From Opitutia bacterium (GTDB lineage Bacteria; Verrucomicrobiota; Verrucomicrobiia; Opitutales; Seribacteraceae), in contig NZLE01000050.1 in the NCBI GenBank assembly GCA_002692605.1, positions 12,590 to 19,746 of the forward strand: a DNA stretch of 7,157 nucleotides, written 5' to 3'. The position numbers were made by a program, and so were the translations under genes. Of the stretch, positions 6,064-7,157 are shown piece after piece. Below the pieces are notes generated by a model, which was not told the DNA's origin, did not search any database, and was given only the letters and a program-made list of their open reading frames with translations. Numbering within the stretch: the stretch's first letter is position 1; each line of letters starts with the position of its first letter.

Positions 6064-6084
6064 AAGTCGATCCTCAGAAAAAGT

Positions 6085-7157
6085 ATGAACCTGTCATCAA
6101 CGAACCTTTCCAATCGTCGCAATTTTCTTAAGGGAGCAGGTCTGTCCCTTGCCCTTCCTTTCCTTGAAAGTGGTGCGTTCAAGGCACTTGCTGCAGTCGA
6201 ACCCACTCGAACCAAGAGAATGCTTGCCATTGGCAATCATTTGGGCTTCTACCCTGGGGCGTTCTTTCCCAAGGATGCAGGTTCGGATTACATCAGTAGT
6301 CCAACCCTCAGAAACATTGAGAAACATCGTAAGGATTTCACGGTTTTTTCCCACCTTGATCATGATGTGGGTGGTGGACATGGGGGGGTGAACGCTTTTC
6401 TTTCAGGAGTAAGAAAGCAGGAATCAAAGGGCTTTCCTGAGAAGAACGTTTCCATCGACCAGATTGCTGCGGAACATGTGGGCAGTGTCTCCCGTTTCCC
6501 TTCCATCACTGCGGGGATCGGGGGGGGGACGGATATGTGCTGGACACGAACCGGGGTTCGGATTCCGCCGGTGAACAGTCCGTCCCGTTTATTCAACGCT
6601 CTCTTTACCCAAGCTCCGTTGTCGGAACGCAATATCGAGCGTGAGCGACTTACTCATCGTAGCAGTGTGCTGGATGCCCTGATGGGATCCGCCAAGTCCT
6701 TGCAGGGCAGGCTTGATGGTTTTGACCGGGATAAACTGGATCAGTACCTTACCTCGGTTCGAGAGGTGGAACAACGCTTGCAGATGTCCAAGGAATGGTT
6801 GGACCGGCCCAAGCCCAAACCGGGCATGCAACCCATCACCGATGAGGAGCGGATGGACATTGAGGAGATGCCCCTCTTTTTCGATTTGCTCACTCTCGCC
6901 TTGCAGACCGATTCCACCCGTGTCGCCACCTTTGAGATTCCCATCGGGTTTTCGACGACCGATCTGGATGGAGTCACCTATGGTTATCACGGGCTTTCCC
7001 ATCATAGCAAGGGCGAGGATAAATTGACCGAACTTCAGCTCGCGGAGGACTATATCTTCACCCAGGTCAATCGCTTGTTCGATGGACTGAAGGAAGCCGG
7101 GATCTTTGACGACACCTTGGTGATCGTGGGTAGTGGAATGAGCGACGGATCCAAGCA
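6085..7157 (+). CDS. DUF1552 (HXXSHH-family) secreted protein, N-terminal part (3' end outside window)
   Basis: The first 357 codons are present and the frame remains open at the right edge; the family is usually about 430-460 residues, so perhaps 80-100 are missing. The N-terminus is a clear Tat signal: SNRRNFLKG (9-17), a hydrophobic core (18-29), then a cut near ALAA. Family landmarks are KRMLAIGNHLGFYPGAFFP (44-62), GGGHGGVNAFLSG (96-108), GGGTDMCWTRTG (146-157), DKLDQYLTSVREVE (216-229), LALQTDSTR (271-279), the signature HGLSHH (302-307; bases 6988-7005) and FDDTLVIVGSGMSDGSK (341-357). It is a paralogue of the operonic DUF1552 protein, with DKLDQYLTSVRE identical in both, but unlike it keeps an intact HxxSHH. 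ATG 6085 is the only ATG, GTG or TTG start after the in-frame stop at 6043-6045, and no Shine-Dalgarno sequence precedes it. G runs at 6382-6388 (seven) and 6520-6528 (nine) lie inside conserved glycine motifs. The function is unknown; a partner cytochrome gene may follow to the right. Confidence 0.93.
   Translation, partial: MNLSSTNLSNRRNFLKGAGLSLALPFLESGAFKALAAVEPTRTKRMLAIGNHLGFYPGAFFPKDAGSDYISSPTLRNIEKHRKDFTVFSHLDHDVGGGHGGVNAFLSGVRKQESKGFPEKNVSIDQIAAEHVGSVSRFPSITAGIGGGTDMCWTRTGVRIPPVNSPSRLFNALFTQAPLSERNIERERLTHRSSVLDALMGSAKSLQGRLDGFDRDKLDQYLTSVREVEQRLQMSKEWLDRPKPKPGMQPITDEERMDIEEMPLFFDLLTLALQTDSTRVATFEIPIGFSTTDLDGVTYGYHGLSHHSKGEDKLTELQLAEDYIFTQVNRLFDGLKEAGIFDDTLVIVGSGMSDGSK

Larger units (their letters stand above)
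5591..6084. other. Divergent intergenic region, about 494 bp, AT-rich
   Basis: No convincing gene lies here. A plus-strand frame from GTG 5671 to 6012 (113 codons) has no recognisable family and runs through the hairpin at 5855-5887, so it is left out. The region must carry promoters for the leftward cytochrome operon and the rightward DUF1552 gene. It holds AT-rich stretches (5639-5670 and 5760-5815, including T8-G-A6 at 5771-5785), a LacI-like dyad near the left gene, a strong hairpin in the middle, the palindrome TGACGTCA (5975-5982) and a 12-bp palindrome over a -10-like box near the right gene. Its base composition is clearly poorer in GC than the flanking genes. Confidence 0.75.

Noticed and set aside
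1..7157. Defence system, CRISPR array, toxin-antitoxin pair or mobile element
   Set aside because: No spaced direct repeats, transposase, integrase, nuclease or small antitoxin-like genes were seen; all long frames belong to ferrochelatase or to the planctomycete DUF families.

Overview
The window looks like chromosome from a Planctomycetota or Verrucomicrobiota bacterium. Four of its five genes belong to families greatly expanded in those phyla: DUF1501, DUF1552 (the HXXSHH family, two copies) and a DUF1592-type planctomycete cytochrome. The moderate GC content and the lack of a clear Shine-Dalgarno sequence before any gene start fit this, and Verrucomicrobiota seems slightly more likely. 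There is no 16S rRNA or other firm taxonomic marker, so this is a judgement from gene content. No tRNA, rRNA, CRISPR array, insertion sequence or prophage gene was seen.

Layout. Positions 1-576 (+) hold the C-terminal part of a DUF1501 protein that enters from the left edge. A 90-bp gap precedes a complete ferrochelatase, hemH (667-1791, +). Its stop codon overlaps the stop of a convergent operon on the minus strand: a DUF1592-type diheme cytochrome (5590 down to 3152, TTG start) followed 26 bp later by a DUF1552 protein with a Tat signal (3125 down to 1788). Upstream of that operon is the only sizeable non-coding region (5591-6084, about 494 bp, AT-rich). It separates the operon from a second, divergent DUF1552 gene (6085 to beyond 7157, +), which is open at the right edge. 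The intergenic region contains a LacI-type dyad next to the cytochrome gene, a strong hairpin with an alternative fold in the middle, and a 12-bp palindrome covering a near-consensus -10 box before the second DUF1552 gene.

How the genes may work together. The cytochrome has an N-terminal secretion signal, two CxxCH c-type haem sites and the usual PSCyt1/DUF1587/DUF1595/DUF1592/DUF1588/DUF1585 series. It is paired in one operon with a Tat-exported DUF1552 protein, a recurrent pairing in these phyla with no established biochemical role. All four DUF or cytochrome products appear to be exported, judging from visible signals in three and family knowledge for the truncated DUF1501. HemH inserts iron into a porphyrin in the cytoplasm and could supply haem for cytochromes, but its placement beside them may be coincidence.

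Most interesting points: (1) the operonic DUF1552 protein has lost the family's signature HxxSHH (it reads HGLAHG), while its divergent paralogue keeps it (HGLSHH); (2) the divergent intergenic region carries several palindromes and a strong hairpin; (3) three of the four visible gene starts overlap the stop codon of a tiny upstream reading frame, and one of these could equally be a one-base indel hiding an ATG start. No clearly new defence or mobile system is visible.
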